Positions 38,301 through 50,027 are shown, numbered from the stretch's first letter. The stretch: DNA of 60,000 nucleotides from Apostichopus japonicus (GCF_037975245.1 NC_092575.1:14366310-14426309); one strand, 5' to 3'. The notes: generated by a model from the sequence alone, not told the origin. Numbers and translations: made by a program.

Positions 38301-41300
38301 GATAGGTGTATGCCTATGACCCACCCAGCAGTGGTAATGTGATCATTTATATCAAGGTGATAGGTGTATGCCTATGACCCATCCAGCAGGGCTAGGTAAT
38401 GTGATCATTTATATCAAGGGGATAGGTGTATGCCTATGATCCACCCAGCAGGGCTAGGTAATGTGTTTATTTATATCAAGGGGATAGGTGTATGCCTATG
38501 ATCCACCCAGCAGTGCTAGGTAATGTGATCATTTATATCAAGGGGATAGGTGTATGCCTATGACCCACCCAGCAGTGGTAATGTGATCATTTATATCAAC
38601 GGGATAGGTGTATGCCTATGACCCACCCAGCAGTGCTAGGTAATGTGATCATTTATCAACAAGGAGATTGGTGTATGCCTATATTCCCTGGTATGCCTTT
38701 GACTAGGTAAAATGTCTGTTTATACCATGGGATGTGTTTATGCCTGTCATCTACCCAGCAGTGGGAGGTGATTTATTCATAAGCACCAAGGGATGTGTGT
38801 ATTCTGTCTAATGCACTCGGCTATGCCAGCTAACTGTGTTCATGTATACATAGTCATGTGTGTATAAAGCTGACACTAGTGCTCCTGGTCCAAGTTGCAC
38901 ATTTTCCAATTAAGATTTTAAACTTTCTCCAAGTGGAATAAAATATCATCAAGTCAATATCTGGCTGCAAAATTCGCTCCTTCCTAATTAGTACGGAACC
39001 AAAATTTGTGAAGGGAGGTGTGTCGTTGATCTAGTTTGATAGTAGGCTGTGCGTATCAGTGAAAGAAGAGATGGCTGTAGGCTAACAGAAATGATGTGAA
39101 TGAGTTTAAGCTAGGGACTAAATATTTATTTAATAGAAAAGTCGGACACCCAAGTCCTGGAGGAGTGGTCTAAAAGGAGTGGCAGCCTTCTCCCCTTTCC
39201 AGAATCTTTTTAATATAAAGAGCGCTACCTACCAATTCATGGCATATTTATAGCTTTATACACCAGGTTAGTAGGAAGATTTTGAGTGCAAATTGTCTCC
39301 GCCAAGATTGTGATTTTCAAGGTAACAGTCTCTCTTGAAAATATGTAAAAATGCCTAGAATTTATTTGGTGACATAGTTAATGATACCTTTTTTTTTTTG
39401 TACAGACATCATTGCCAGTTTCAATCCATAGCATTTAAATATAAAAGGCTCTCTCCAAAATATTCCAAAGACACTTCTGACTAACCTACTTCTGCAAAAG
39501 TGGAAAATAAAATCTTCAGGCCTCTTTTGGAAAAATATCACAAATGTATTCATCTCTCACATATGAATGCCATCTGTTATGATTGTAACATTTCTCTTCC
39601 AGTGCCTTTGTGCACAGGTGCGGCCGGACGGCTAGAATCGGAAATAGCGGCAATGCTCTGATACTGCTCAGGCCAAAGGAAGAGTCCTATATCAAATTTT
39701 TGGAAATTAATCAGAAGGTAAGTTATTTAGAGAATTGTTTAACATTGATGATTGCCACACGGTACCATATACAAAGAGATAAGGTCCACACCCTACAATG
39801 ATATAAAAAGAGATAGGGTCCACACCCTTCCATGATATACAAAGAGATAGGGTCCACACACTACCATGATGTACAAAGAGATAGGGTGCACACCCTACCA
39901 TGATATACACAGAGATAGGGTCCACACCCTACCATGATATACACAGAGATGGGGTCCACACGCTACCATGATATACAAAGTGATAGGGTCCATACGCTAC
40001 CATGATGTACAAAGAGATAGGGTCCACACCCTGCCATGATAACAAAGAGATAGGGTGCACACCCTACCATGATATACACAGAGATAGGGTCCACACCCTA
40101 CCATGATATACAAAGAGATAGAGTCCACACCCTGCCATGGTAACAAAGATAGGGTGCACACCCTACAATGATATACAAAGAGATAGAGTCCACACCTGAA
40201 GACAAAGGAAAATGTCATGAACAGTTTTTATATGTCATTACATTTCCTATCACAGAAATTCTCACTGTTACATGAATACAACCTCTAGCTTTTTCTGAAA
40301 CAGACATGTCTGTAATTAAACATATATACCCTTTCTCTTGTCCTTACTTCCGTGAGGCCTTTGTGTTTGCTGAGGTCACCAGATCTCCATAGCAACTTCA
40401 TAAAATGTTACAGCGTAAGTTGTCTCTTTATAATTGACAGGCCCCAATGCAACTTTACACGGAAGCTTCAGAGTTGACTAAAGTACAAGTCCTGCACAGA
40501 TTGAAGAAAGTCTCCCTAAAAGACAGGTAAGTCTACCATCTCTCTCTCCCTCTGACTCTTGCAGTTTTAGATGTCATTTAGATATGGATGAAACATCACA
40601 CAGACGTGCTTAATAAATGTCTTACTTTGATATGTATGTCTAGCTACAATCCATCAGTTTGAAGTATAGTTAGCCAGTTGACTCCAGAACCATTCAAAAG
40701 TTACATACCCGGAAAACTGGAAAAAAAGTCTTGTTGGACATTATAAAGTTACAATATACACCTCTTAGATTCATTTGTAAAGCTGAATAAAAGCTTTAAG
40801 TTTGGTTCCCATATTTGCAGTATTTAGTTTTTGTTTTAACTTTTGTCATTGTCAGAGCCGTGATGGATAAAGGAACCAGAGCCTTCGTATCCTTCATGCA
40901 GTATTATGCCAAACACGAATGCAGTCTGATATTCAAGCCCAAAGGTATTTATTATTGTCTTATTTGTAACTGAAATATTTTTCCCTGTTAATCTACTCCA
41001 GTCAATAATCAGTCTGACTTGTAGGGACCCACCATACAACAGACAACATACAAATAATTATTTTAGATCTATAAATTAATTATTCTGTTTAGGATTCACT
41101 AATCTGTCAATTGAATAGTTAGCATAAAATAATCTCAGTCGCTCTACGTATGTCAGGCAGTTGAGAATTTTTAAGACTATGGGCTTTTCTGGTTTAACTT
41201 TTCTCTGTTACCTGGTTTATTTAAAAATAAAATTCCTCTTCTTTTTCTGCAGATCTTGATCTTGGTAAATTAGCGCAGGGATTTGCTTTGTTAAGGCTAC

Positions 41301-43939
41301 CCAAGATGCCAGAACTGAAAGGCAAACAAATTCCAAACTTTGAGCCACTTAAAGTTGATTTTGACTCCATCACGTACAAGTAAGTGTTCTATTTACGGAG
41401 GTGTTTCTCGTGCAACAACTCTCTAACATGGAGTTTGTGAAATGAGAAGGCAAAATATGTAAATGTTTGTCGTTCATATTCAGCAAGACAGGGGTACTTT
41501 GTTTTTCGGCAATGACTGCCTATATTTTAAATGATGTTCTAATCAACAAGGAACTGAAGGATACGGTAGGTTGAGTTCGGCCACAATAGCCAATATGGGG
41601 AATTCCCACCACATATCTGAAGGTCTGTGACGTCGTTTAAGTGAACTTAGAGGCTAAAACAGAGTTTCGTCTTAATATTGTTTGGCTTTTTGATCTTTTT
41701 CGACTAATTTTCCACAGCAGTGCTACTCAGTGGCGTGTCTCTTCTAATTTCATTTCCAAATAATGATGAATGAGTGTTCTTCAATTGATTGGCTTGGATA
41801 GATTAGGTAGCCTTGATGAATTAACATCCATCAGAGTTGTGTCACATGTTTGACATAAGCAATGCTTATGTTTTTATTTTCAATTACAGAGATAAAATCA
41901 GAGAGAAGGCTAGAAAGGAGAGGCTGGCAAAGTATCTAGCAGGAATGTGGACTGATGAGAAGGGATACAAGGTAATCATAGTTGCATGGGACAATCATGA
42001 CAGGGCCAATGGTCCTTCACCTCCCCCCTCCCCCCCCCACTATGTTTCAGTCTTGGGGTGAAACGCTCAGTCTGGAGATATTGACGTTCAGTCGGGGGAA
42101 GAAAAAGATATCTCCCCCAGGCCCATGACACCCTTCCATCCTTCCATAAAGGATCTCACACCCTAAATTTTAACCTCCTGCACTTGTCTCTGGTGACCTT
42201 GGTGGAATAGGCAAGGAGGTAGGTGGAGTGATTTTTGCTGGATATGTTTGAAGAATGTTTTTTTTTAAATTTTGCTCAGTATGTTTGACATCTCTTTTGT
42301 TTTCTTCTTCTGTATGTACTTCCAGAGAAAACCTGAGTCTTGGTCAAGAGCAAAAGAGAAGATGGAGAAGAGAAGAAACAGGAAGAAGAGACGGGAACTG
42401 GCACTGGCACTGAAACGTAAACATGTGAGTACGATTGAATCGCCGGACCCGTAAAGCCAAGACTATAAGGAATTATAACAAATTGAATGAATCACCTTTT
42501 GTGTTTCGCCATTGGTAATTACCTATTTATTTATGAGTCTGTGAAACACTATCATAGCTGTAGATTCTTGTAGTCCGACCCAATGTTCAGGTTGCAAAGC
42601 ATATTCGATGAGTTCAGAGATTGTTTCAGAAATCATGCCAAATATTTATGGCTATTTAAACACAAGGATCACGACACCGTGGCCCTGTGTACCCCAATCT
42701 CAGGATTGCTTCATCTTCAGGCTAAGATCAAAGATCTCACATAAGTAACCATATACCAGTGTCATCGTAATGATACATTTAGGGGCGGGGGGGGGGGGGG
42801 GAGGGAGGGGATGACCGATGGGTTGTGGACAAATTCCCCAAAAATTTAACTGAGGTGTAGCCATAAAATGGTTGCAGGCCGCTGTTGTTGTGAATGGTTA
42901 ATGCAGCAGACTATCCAAGGATTACAGGATTGATTCACAGCCAGATCTTTATGTTGGTTATGTCATATGAGAAGGCCTCGGCCTTGATACAAGACCGTAA
43001 ACCTATACCTCTTTACTGTTGAATTTTGTATTCAATGTTACAGACATTTGATGACGAAGATTTAGACGAGCTGGCCAGAGATGTCAGTCTTCTGAAGAAG
43101 TTGAAGAGAGGGAAGGTGAGTATCAAACACTTAACCAATAACAAGACTCTCATGAAATAGTCTGCATTATTGTTGTGACAATTGAGCAGAAAACAAAATG
43201 ACTGAACTGCAATGTACTCAGACATCCTCAACCCACCGTTGACTTTATTATCAAACGAATAGCCCTTAGTAAACGATGTAACAAATCACTGAAAAGAATA
43301 GAGCGTGACCGGCAAATTTGTCCTTGGAATTGTACGAGAGAAGATTGAGAGATTATTATATCTTGTTGCTTCTGTCACAGAATTTGAAGTTAGAATGTCC
43401 AGGTTTTTAGCTTTGTAACTATATCGAATGGAGTTTATGGTCACCACCAACTGCTATGATTATGAACACAGTGTTCCCAAAACTGGAAAAAGCTGCTTTC
43501 ACCACTTCTCTGACTGGTTTGTAAATGTCCGTATTTAAAATGTAACTTAGCTCTATGAGGAAGAATTATTTTTGCTTCCATGATGTCATCAAACGAAATG
43601 ATCGGTTTATCTCTCCATGACTTTTGATGATAGTCACTCAATCAATTCCTCCTGAATTGCCAATCTGTTGACCTATTTAGTATAGTTCATTATTTTCCAA
43701 AAATCACTGTAAACTTAATATGTTACAGAATGAAACCTCAATATCCAAGTAGTGCTGCATTTTGCCTCTTGTCATAAAAGGTTTCCTCTGCTGCTCTAAT
43801 ATTCTGAGAGACATCTCTTCATATTTTCTTATGTCAAAAAAAGTTGAACCACATTGTTTATCCTGTGTTCTGTTAGGTTTCCAAGGAAGACTATGAAAAA
43901 GACATCGGTTTGGAGAAGGAGGAGGAGACAGCAGATTGA
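26385..43939 (+). CDS. DDX55: DDX55, DEAD-box ATP-dependent RNA helicase (complete)
   Basis: Orthologue of human DDX55 / yeast Spb4, a nucleolar helicase of 60S subunit assembly. Eighteen exons: 26385-26480, 31275-31325, 31568-31654, 32033-32184, 32992-33141, 34124-34271, 34635-34676, 36228-36284, 36998-37155, 37871-37963, 39603-39717, 40441-40526, 40856-40944, 41253-41379, 41890-41971, 42326-42424, 43044-43115, 43877-43939. They sum to 1,767 nt (588 aa; human 600) and every phase closes. Motifs: Q motif GFKEMTPVQ (~24-32), I TGSGKT (~51-56), Ia PTRELA, Ib ATPGR (~135-139), II DEAD (166-169), III SAT (197-199), [30 protein letters not shown] (~349-358). The Spb4-type C-terminal domain ends in a Lys/Arg-rich then acidic tail. 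ATG 26385 (MEGSW) is chosen by homology; an in-frame ATG at 26325 would add 20 residues. No lesion is visible. Confidence 0.98.
27536..27785. repeat. Cluster of six perfect CArG sequences (CCATATATGG)
   Basis: Perfect CCATATATGG decamers lie at 27536-27545, 27547-27556, 27583-27592, 27709-27718, 27750-27759 and 27776-27785, with several CCATATCTGG near-matches between. CC(A/T)6GG is the binding consensus of serum response factor. The repeats belong to the left arm of the TIR element, so they may reflect transposon structure rather than host regulation. Confidence 0.8.
29270..30905. repeat. 65-bp satellite array, about 25 units, dimeric higher-order pattern
   Basis: TATATGGCCATATCAAAC recurs at an exact 65-bp spacing over much of the array (for example 29881, 29946, 30011, 30076, 30141). 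Two monomer types alternate: one continues CTTGATATGGATATCTGG and ATTACAATTATATCAAG, the other CTTTATATGCGTATCTGG and ATTGACTCTATATCCAG. This gives a ~130-bp dimer in the right half, while the left part is more diverged. Every unit holds overlapping palindromes (TGGCCATATC, GATATC). Confidence 0.92.
31560..32030 (+). other. DDX55 intron 3 with CT-rich tract
   Basis: Between exons 3 and 4 the intron ends in a long C/T-rich stretch (31,908-32,030: CACCCCTTCACCTCTCTCCC repeated). It serves as an unusually long pyrimidine tract before the TTTTTCTAG acceptor at 32,032. Nothing else was seen. Confidence 0.5.
34975..35655. repeat. Diverged direct repeat in DDX55 intron 7
   Basis: ACATTTCATCATTAAAATTC followed by TGAAACCCAAATTCCTCTTT (34,975-35,040) recurs as ACATTTCATCATTCAAAATT and GTGAATCCCAAACTCCTCTTT-like sequence (35,575-35,650). 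The copies flank about 500 bp of otherwise unremarkable intron. This may be an old duplication or the ends of one inserted element. Confidence 0.5.
35841..36178. repeat. Two-copy tandem duplication (~169 bp) in DDX55 intron 7
   Basis: GTTTGTGCTAAT ... GGTTGAAAAGAGTGGGAG ... TTTTGAGTTTATATGCTG occurs twice in direct tandem (35841-36009 and 36010-36178). The copies differ by a few substitutions and by length changes in their G-rich part. The second copy ends about 50 bp before the exon 8 acceptor. Confidence 0.9.
37941..38656 (+). repeat. ~62-bp minisatellite built from the DDX55 exon 10 end and its splice donor
   Basis: The last 23 nt of exon 10 (TATGACCCACCCAGCAATGC then TAG) plus the donor GTAATGTG and ~30 nt of intron form a unit that is repeated 11 more times in the intron. 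Eight copies keep TAG|GTAATG, three have GTG|GTAATG. Use of any downstream copy would extend the exon into AGG TAA, an immediate stop. Decayed remnants (CTACCCAGCAGTGGGAGGTG) run on to about 38,780. Confidence 0.93.
39760..40200. repeat. 34-bp hairpin minisatellite in DDX55 intron 11
   Basis: About 13 copies of GATATACAAAGAGATAGGGT plus CCACACCCTACCAT follow each other directly after exon 11. Each unit contains an inverted pair AGGGT/ACCCT around a 4-nt CCAC or GCAC loop, so each can form a short hairpin. Units differ by a few point changes and small deletions. Confidence 0.9.
42780..42815. repeat. Poly(G) run in DDX55 intron 16
   Basis: GGGGCGGGGGGGGGGGGGGAGGGAGGGG-type sequence could form a G-quadruplex in the nascent transcript, because it lies on the coding strand. 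Similar runs occur at 17.8, 18.8, 24.3, 27.4, 36.3, 48.8 and 52.2 kb. Confidence 0.6.
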
Positions 43940-44451
43940 GTCTTCATTCAGAGGTTCAGGGGTCGGAAAGTTAGGAGTGGGGTTTACCTGCCAGAGAAAC
44001 TGATGAGGCATGACACCAGAGACAGCACTCCTTTAACAGAGTGTGACAGGAATGTAGCATCCATTGAAGAGAGAGCACAGGCAAACTCAATTTAATATGT
44101 AGTAGAATCAAAAGACCAATGGATGTGCTCCGTGAAGCTTGCATGAAGTTGGTCGATGGAGTGAATAGAAAGAGTAAACTGTGCCAAACCTTAAATAAGT
44201 GATGTGGACAACAGTTACTTTATGATGCTAAGCTGTCTGATTATAGACATTACGGAATGTCCAATCACTGTTAGTTTACATGTGTTGGGTGCCAGTCGTT
44301 TGCACAGGAAAACCATAGATTTATATGTAAGTGAAACTGACCTTACTAGTTTAGTAGGTCTGGATGGATGGAAGCTGGTGGTTGCTAGGTTTGTGTGTTT
44401 GCCTCTGATACCATCGCCTTTGCCTATTAGCACTTAAATATAATATGTACG

Positions 44452-44458
44452 AGAATAA
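44452..44458 (+). terminator. Polyadenylation signal of DDX55
   Basis: GAGAATAAAATG lies ~510 nt after the DDX55 stop codon and is the first canonical AATAAA in that region. A second near-copy AAAAATAAATTGC is at ~44,550. A 3' UTR of about 500-630 nt is implied. Confidence 0.5.
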
Positions 44459-44705
44459 AATGTAATGTACTGATGCTGATGTGATACTGGATAGGCATTG
44501 TTAAGATGCGTGCAGAATGGTGAAGGTGCTGTGACAATCCTGAGAGTAAAAATAAATTGCTTGTAGTAGCGAACTGTCTGGCTATTGTGTTTGACATGTG
44601 TGCATGCAGTGACCATTATAGCATTCAAGATACCTACAGAATGGTGAATGACCCAGGATGATTGGTATGGTCAAGAGGAATGACTCAGGACATGTTGGAA
44701 GGGCC

Positions 44706-44800
44706 AATGCAGAGCTCCCAACAGTACGATTTTACCGTATTTCGTACGATTTTTAGAAGTAAATACGACAGTACGATTTTCAATAAAATACGATATTCCG
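44706..44800 (+). mobile_element. Possible DNA transposon end with TACGATTTT repeats
   Basis: CAGAGCTCCCAACAGTACGA begins a stretch with repeated TACGATTTT / CGTATTTCG units (44,726-44,795). A CAG...CTCCCAAC terminus followed by such subrepeats resembles known hAT-like termini. No matching right end or target duplication was found, so only one end may remain. Confidence 0.3.
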
Positions 44801-45046
44801 AAAATCTGAATGTGTTTGTGTATTTTGTGTGTGTGTGTGCCATTTTCGATGGCCAATTGCCCTCTCTCCTGTAAACAGCCATGAGCTTTTTCCGCGAATT
44901 CGCGGAATACCGTGATTTCTTTTCAACCTCCGAGATTTACACCTCTCAATTTCCGTGAATTTCCAACAACGGCGTTACTGTATCATTAGATCCGTCCGAA
45001 TGTTTTTCATTTCCGATGCATATCCAACCTGCAGGGGACAAAAACC

Positions 45047-45152
45047 CACCCACCCACCCACCCACCTACCCACCTACCTACCTAATTACCTACCTAATTA
45101 CCTACCTACCTACCTACCTACCTACCTACCTACCTATACCTACCTATACCTA
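45047..45152. repeat. (CCCA)n / (CCTA)n tetranucleotide microsatellite
   Basis: A CCCA run passes into a longer ACCT/CCTA run with two AATT interruptions. It lies ~600 bp downstream of the DDX55 polyadenylation signal. Confidence 0.95.
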
Positions 45153-45952
45153 ATAATAACATGCCTCAAAGAGACACCGGTTTCATTTCAACTTCCAAAG
45201 AAAAAATAACTTCACTGTGTTCTATTTATAAACTTTGATTGAGGAATCTTTCTACGTATATATCTATCTTTCTATATAAAGGGTAAGCTTAGGCACAAAA
45301 TTAACTCTCATAACGTTAAAGATCTTTTATTCATGCGTGTTAAAAATTCTCAAATCTGATTGGCCCACTGGCGTCAGCTGACAGTGCACTTATCTATGGA
45401 AAATGCACGGTAAACTTACCGGCGAATGAATATAAGTTGCAAAAAGAAGTATCTCGGCAAGCTTAATCCGAGCTGCCTGAGCTAAGTCAAAGCAAAATGA
45501 ATCAGATTAAGTATGATATGGCAGCAATCTCTCCGATGTAAACACCTCTTAGCAAACTGTGAGCAGGCAGTATCAGGGTTCGCACGTTACTTCCAAAGCC
45601 CCCCAAAAAAAACATCATGTTTTTTCTTCCAGATGGAAGAAACAGGTTCCTTCCAGTTTTCTTCCAGAAACTCAAATAGGTGATAAATTACTGTCTCAAG
45701 TTTTAGCACAATTATTTTGTGTGGTGACTCCCAAATGTAAAATCTAAGAAGTAAACAGAACTGAATTATACATGTCAATAAATTAGCCAATAAACCAGTT
45801 GAAGTGGCCCTTCTTTGGAGAATCTAGTTAGCTCAAATTCATTTTTGGACTACCCTTTACTTGAACATATCCCTTTTTGTTCTTTGCTTTCCACAACGCC
45901 CTAGCCTTTTTTTTTAAACAATTTATAAAGTTGGGGATCTTGTTTTATGTCA

Positions 45953-46212
45953 CATGACGTCACCACGAGGGCAAACTTGTACTTCGGACAGTCACATTCA
46001 CTCCTCGTCGACCAGTTCTTCATCAGTCAGTGCAGAGTACCCGCCTCACATGTCCGTGGAAGTCTTCGGAGAGGAGGACGGCGACTAAGTGTTCATACAA
46101 GGTCGGTCTTCGTCGAAGAACGAATTAGTTCCAAGAAATTGCGAAGAAGAAGATGCGGGGACGCCGTGAATACTTTCTCTTGTCATGTGTCATTGTTCAT
46201 ACAGGAAGGCAG
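45953..46212 (+). promoter_or_regulatory. Possible promoter/first exon with full CRE (TGACGTCA)
   Basis: A perfect cAMP response element TGACGTCA lies at about 45,956. It is followed by a stretch richer in GC than its surroundings (46,020-46,170), and a donor-like CAG|GTGGTGAG at ~46,213. An acceptor-like TGTTACAG is seen at 47,878-47,885. This could be a first exon of an unseen or non-coding gene, but no coherent protein can be read. Confidence 0.22.
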
Positions 46213-46329
46213 GTGGTGAGCCCCTCTCTATGCTCCTATGTCATCCCTCGTCGTTACATATCGGAAGTCAGCTAGTTGTGTCAGCAGTTAAGTGGAAGTT
46301 GTTTTCTTTTGAGTGGCAGTGAAGACATT

Positions 46330-48455
46330 TGTGAGGAGTGGGTAAACCGGGGTATCGCTCCTAGTCCATAGCTATCAAATCTCTATCAAGTGCCATCTGA
46401 TACCTTTATCTTCTCTACTCATTTTGGTTTAATCCAGAGTTTTATGATCAGTTTTGGTTAAACACTATGCTAGCTGTGTGCCCCTACCTCCCACAAACCC
46501 CCCCCCCCCCGACCCTCCCTCCCCACCTTTGGTTTCCTTAGTAGTTGATTGTGCAATATATGCTTTGGTCAGACAAAAATATTTTCAATAGAATAGGCCA
46601 AGTATGCACTATCGATCCTAATAACATGTTTCATCTAGAGTAAATCGGCAGGGTTTAACTACCTCTAAGTCTCAGTACAGCTGATATGGCTCCTTAGCTT
46701 GAATGCATTACTGAAGACCAAGGCTTCTAGACACATTTAGCTTTAGAAAGTTTGCATTCATGTGATACCTCCCATTAATTAGTTTGATCTCCTGTAATAT
46801 CAGTATTAAAGAATTCATACTAGACACATTTATTCAACTCTATGAAATCTCTCCTGTTTTGACCATCTGGTACTGATTCTTTGTTAACTGTTAAGTGACA
46901 TCGCCACACCGGGATCATTTCTAGCATCACCGCACAATTTTTGCCCACACTCCCTGCCTTCAATGATTATAAAGACAACTAAAAAAAAATTGTTTTTCTT
47001 AGGATAAAGCTGACATCTCCATATGAGGTATGGTTTACTAACCAATAACTCCAAGTTGAACTAACCTAGTACTTTTGATGAGGTAGTTGGCACAAGACAC
47101 TTTTGATTACCTACTAAAGACTTACGAGATCTATTATTAGCAGTATTTTATTATTATTTGTCTGGCTGTTCTGTGTTTGTCTGTATAGGTTCATTGTTAC
47201 CACAGTTGTACCATTTCTGTGAAACGAATACTTCTTTTCAAAACCGTACTCATTCAACTGCAACGATACAGACAACAATTTCTATGGTTTTCCATGGAGT
47301 AGTCCAAAAACGTTGATTACTTGGCTTTGTAAGAATTGATAAAGATTGGTACAGAACTTCTAAAGTTTTATGCCAGATCTGCACAAAGTTAAGGCCATTG
47401 AAAGCAATGAATCTTTTAAACCTTCAGTTTTTAACGTGTGGTATTTATAAATCCATATAAAGGTAATATTTATTACTTTGGCTGTTTTTTCTCTGGTTGT
47501 GAGGGACCTGTTTACCAGATATAGGAATGCTATACATTTAAAGTGTATTGTTGTGGAAGCCAGTTTTATCTGGTTTTCTTTTATTGATGTAGCAAGGTAT
47601 CTGTTTTGACCTCAAGTCATATCTTTGGTCAATTTATAATCATGACTCACATTCCCACTTTATTTTAGTTTTAAATTTAATTTCAAAATGAACATGAATT
47701 ACAGTTCTATGTACCTTGTTATATGTATAGCCCAAAACCATGCATTTCCCATCACTACATGTTAATGAAAGCATTTCTCACCCAATCTGGTAAACAGATT
47801 TCATTTAGTCTGATTTTTACCTCTCTTCCCACATCCCACATTAATGATATTGGTTCTCACATGTTCTGGTGTGTATTGTTACAGGTGAAGGCTGTTCCCA
47901 GCATCAGTTCAGTACAACTATTGTGTCCCCTGTTCTATCTTTGCCTGTGTTGCCTCATCTCACGTTTGATGATAATTATTCTCACTGGCTCTGGTATGTC
48001 ATCTGGTATTTCGTCGATTCCTTTAAATGAATTTCGATCGTCACTAAGTGCGTAAGTCTATAGTTGCCCTTGGAATTGGAATTAAAATTAACAAATTTGT
48101 TTATTTCATCTACTCTGCCAGGAAACATATTACTTTTTTTTTCTTTTCTTCTTTTTAACCTTTTAGGAGTAACAGGATGGTGGAAAAATTTTCAGACAAA
48201 GTTAACCTAATAAAACAAAACCCATAGGCATGTATCGCAGTATGAAGGTAGTGTACCACCCAGTTTGGAAACTATAACATACACAATTTGCTCTTGAATG
48301 AACATTCTCATTTTTTTGTTTGTTAGTCATGACTATCATGAACTGGTATCTGGCTTCATAACATCAGTATTGGCAGGAACATGTTTTTATTGCCAGAAAT
48401 GTATTTCCAATTCTCAGAGGTGGTTTTTATTACAGTCACTCATACATTATAACTA
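46330..48455. other. Intergenic, no gene recognised
   Basis: AT-rich with no convincing coding exon. A ~180-bp frame after the TGTTACAG acceptor at 47,885 is open in more than one frame and has no recognisable similarity. Otherwise only a poly(C) run near 46,500. Confidence 0.45.
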
Positions 48456-48530
48456 GGTATTATAAGCGATTATAGCTTGTTGGAATCATGATGGAGCTCC
48501 ACATCTCTCCTTCTCTCTGGATGATAAATT

Positions 48531-48904
48531 CAGTGGCGTAGGAAGGTACTTTTGAGTGGAGGGGCTGAAGACTGATGGCCAGCCTGGGAGAGGGGTCTAA
48601 GGGGAGGGGGTGTCCCCCTCCCCTTTGGATTTTTTTGCATTTCCAGGTGGCCTCAGATGCAATTTGGTGCAATATAGCACACTTCAACACCCACTCCATT
48701 TTGTAAACTTAATTTTGTATTTTCACCTGGCCTTAGATGCAATTTGGTGCTCCAAATGAGATTTTTTTCTCATTTGGAAATGAAAAAGGGGTTTTCTGAC
48801 TTGCGAACCGGGGGGGGGGGCGGAATGATACTTCCGCCCCTCACATTTTTCACTGGGGGGGGGGGGGCTGGCGCCCCCCCAGCCCCCCGGTTCCTACGCC
48901 CTTG
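48531..48904. mobile_element. hAT-type MITE with 8-bp target duplication, 374 bp
   Basis: The left end CAGTGGCGTAGGAAGG and right end CCGGTTCCTACGCCCTTG are imperfect inverted repeats. GATAAATT flanks both sides exactly (48523-48530 and 48905-48912). An 8-bp target duplication and CAGTGGCG ends are hallmarks of hAT elements. The interior has G-rich and C-rich blocks and two copies of TTAGATGCAATTTGGTG-like sequence but no transposase. Confidence 0.93.
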
Positions 48905-49924
48905 GATAAATTCATGCATGAACGGTTACTGTTTGTGATGGCCACTATACCTGCCAGTACAGCTCTCGTTGTCTGGTTTATCATTTCTAACCAATACTTA
49001 TTAAGCAGTATTTATAAGTCCTGAACCAATTATTAGTTGGCTTGGAGCCCAAAAAATTTGTTTTTCTCAGACTGTTATGTATTTAGACAATAAAAGTAAA
49101 TAACTGGCTTATTTCAAGAAATTGTATAGACTGAATTTACTGACGGCCCTAAAGAATTTTTTTTTTAAACAATGGTGTTTTTCGTTTATGTGCTAGAAGT
49201 ACAGTATAAGCTGTATGATAATGGTAGGCTATCCAAATTGTAGTTTTATGAAGAAACTTTATGGTTTATGTTGGGCTTGGAAAATTTACGGTTAGAAGGA
49301 CCATTTGAGAATGATTCATTACTTGTAAAATGTGGAAAAGTTAGTTTCTTCGATAGTTTACCTTCTGAGCATAGAATATTGTTAATTTAAGCTGTTTACA
49401 GTTGTAACAGTAAACATAATGCATATTAGGACATCAGCACCTCTTTTTAGTTTTCAAGGCTGCATAGTAGGCCTATGATTAATATGCAATACATTTCATA
49501 AGCCCTTCACTCGAGGATTTTACACTTGCCTGTACGTACTTGATAATCATTAAGTACGTACGTAGTATTATTACGTACGTAATAAAACAATTGTTTTACC
49601 ATATCCTCTCTAGAGCTTCGTAATCTTACGACTAGCACTACAAAGAGCAAAAAGCAAATTTGGTTAGATTAATACAAGGCTGTTTGTGTAGCTATTGCCA
49701 GTACACGTGATGGTGGTGTGTGCGTGTATGTGTGTTTCTGTGTATGTTTTAGCGCCTAATTTATTATTTTGGTTGATCTTTAGAAACAGTGGGTCAGACC
49801 ATTGAGAAAATAATATTAAACATGTTAAACCTAATTTTTCCTTACCGTATGTTTTTATTAATTTTTGGAAATAGTTGACATTTATATAAGTTAATACCAA
49901 CACCTTTTAAGGAATAATTCAGGC

Positions 49925-50027
49925 CAGATTTTGAAAAAGATCCGGCCAAATTTTGAAAAAGATCCGGCCGATAATTGCTCACTATCCGGATAGTCCGGCC
50001 GGACCGGATATCCGGTGCATCCCTATT
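49925..50027. mobile_element. Relic of a DNA transposon end (GATCCGGCC repeats, ...GGTGCATCCCTA)
   Basis: Repeated TTTTGAAAAAGATCCGGCC units run into GGCCGGACCGGATATCCGG and end in TGCATCCCTA at 50,027. TAGGGATGCACCGG is a common terminus of hAT-type elements. No partner end was found upstream, so this is probably a truncated copy. Confidence 0.4.

Noticed and set aside
37964-38656. CRISPR-like array
   Set aside because: Units are contiguous tandem repeats without unique spacers, in a eukaryotic intron, and derive from the neighbouring exon end.
39707-40218. Minus-strand frames with repeated [12 protein letters not shown]-like units
   Set aside because: They are translations of the 34-bp intronic minisatellite of DDX55; unit length is not a multiple of three and the frames break.
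45947-46219. 90-aa frame as a coding gene
   Set aside because: Composition is not protein-like (Arg/Ser-rich low complexity), with no similarity and no supporting splice context.
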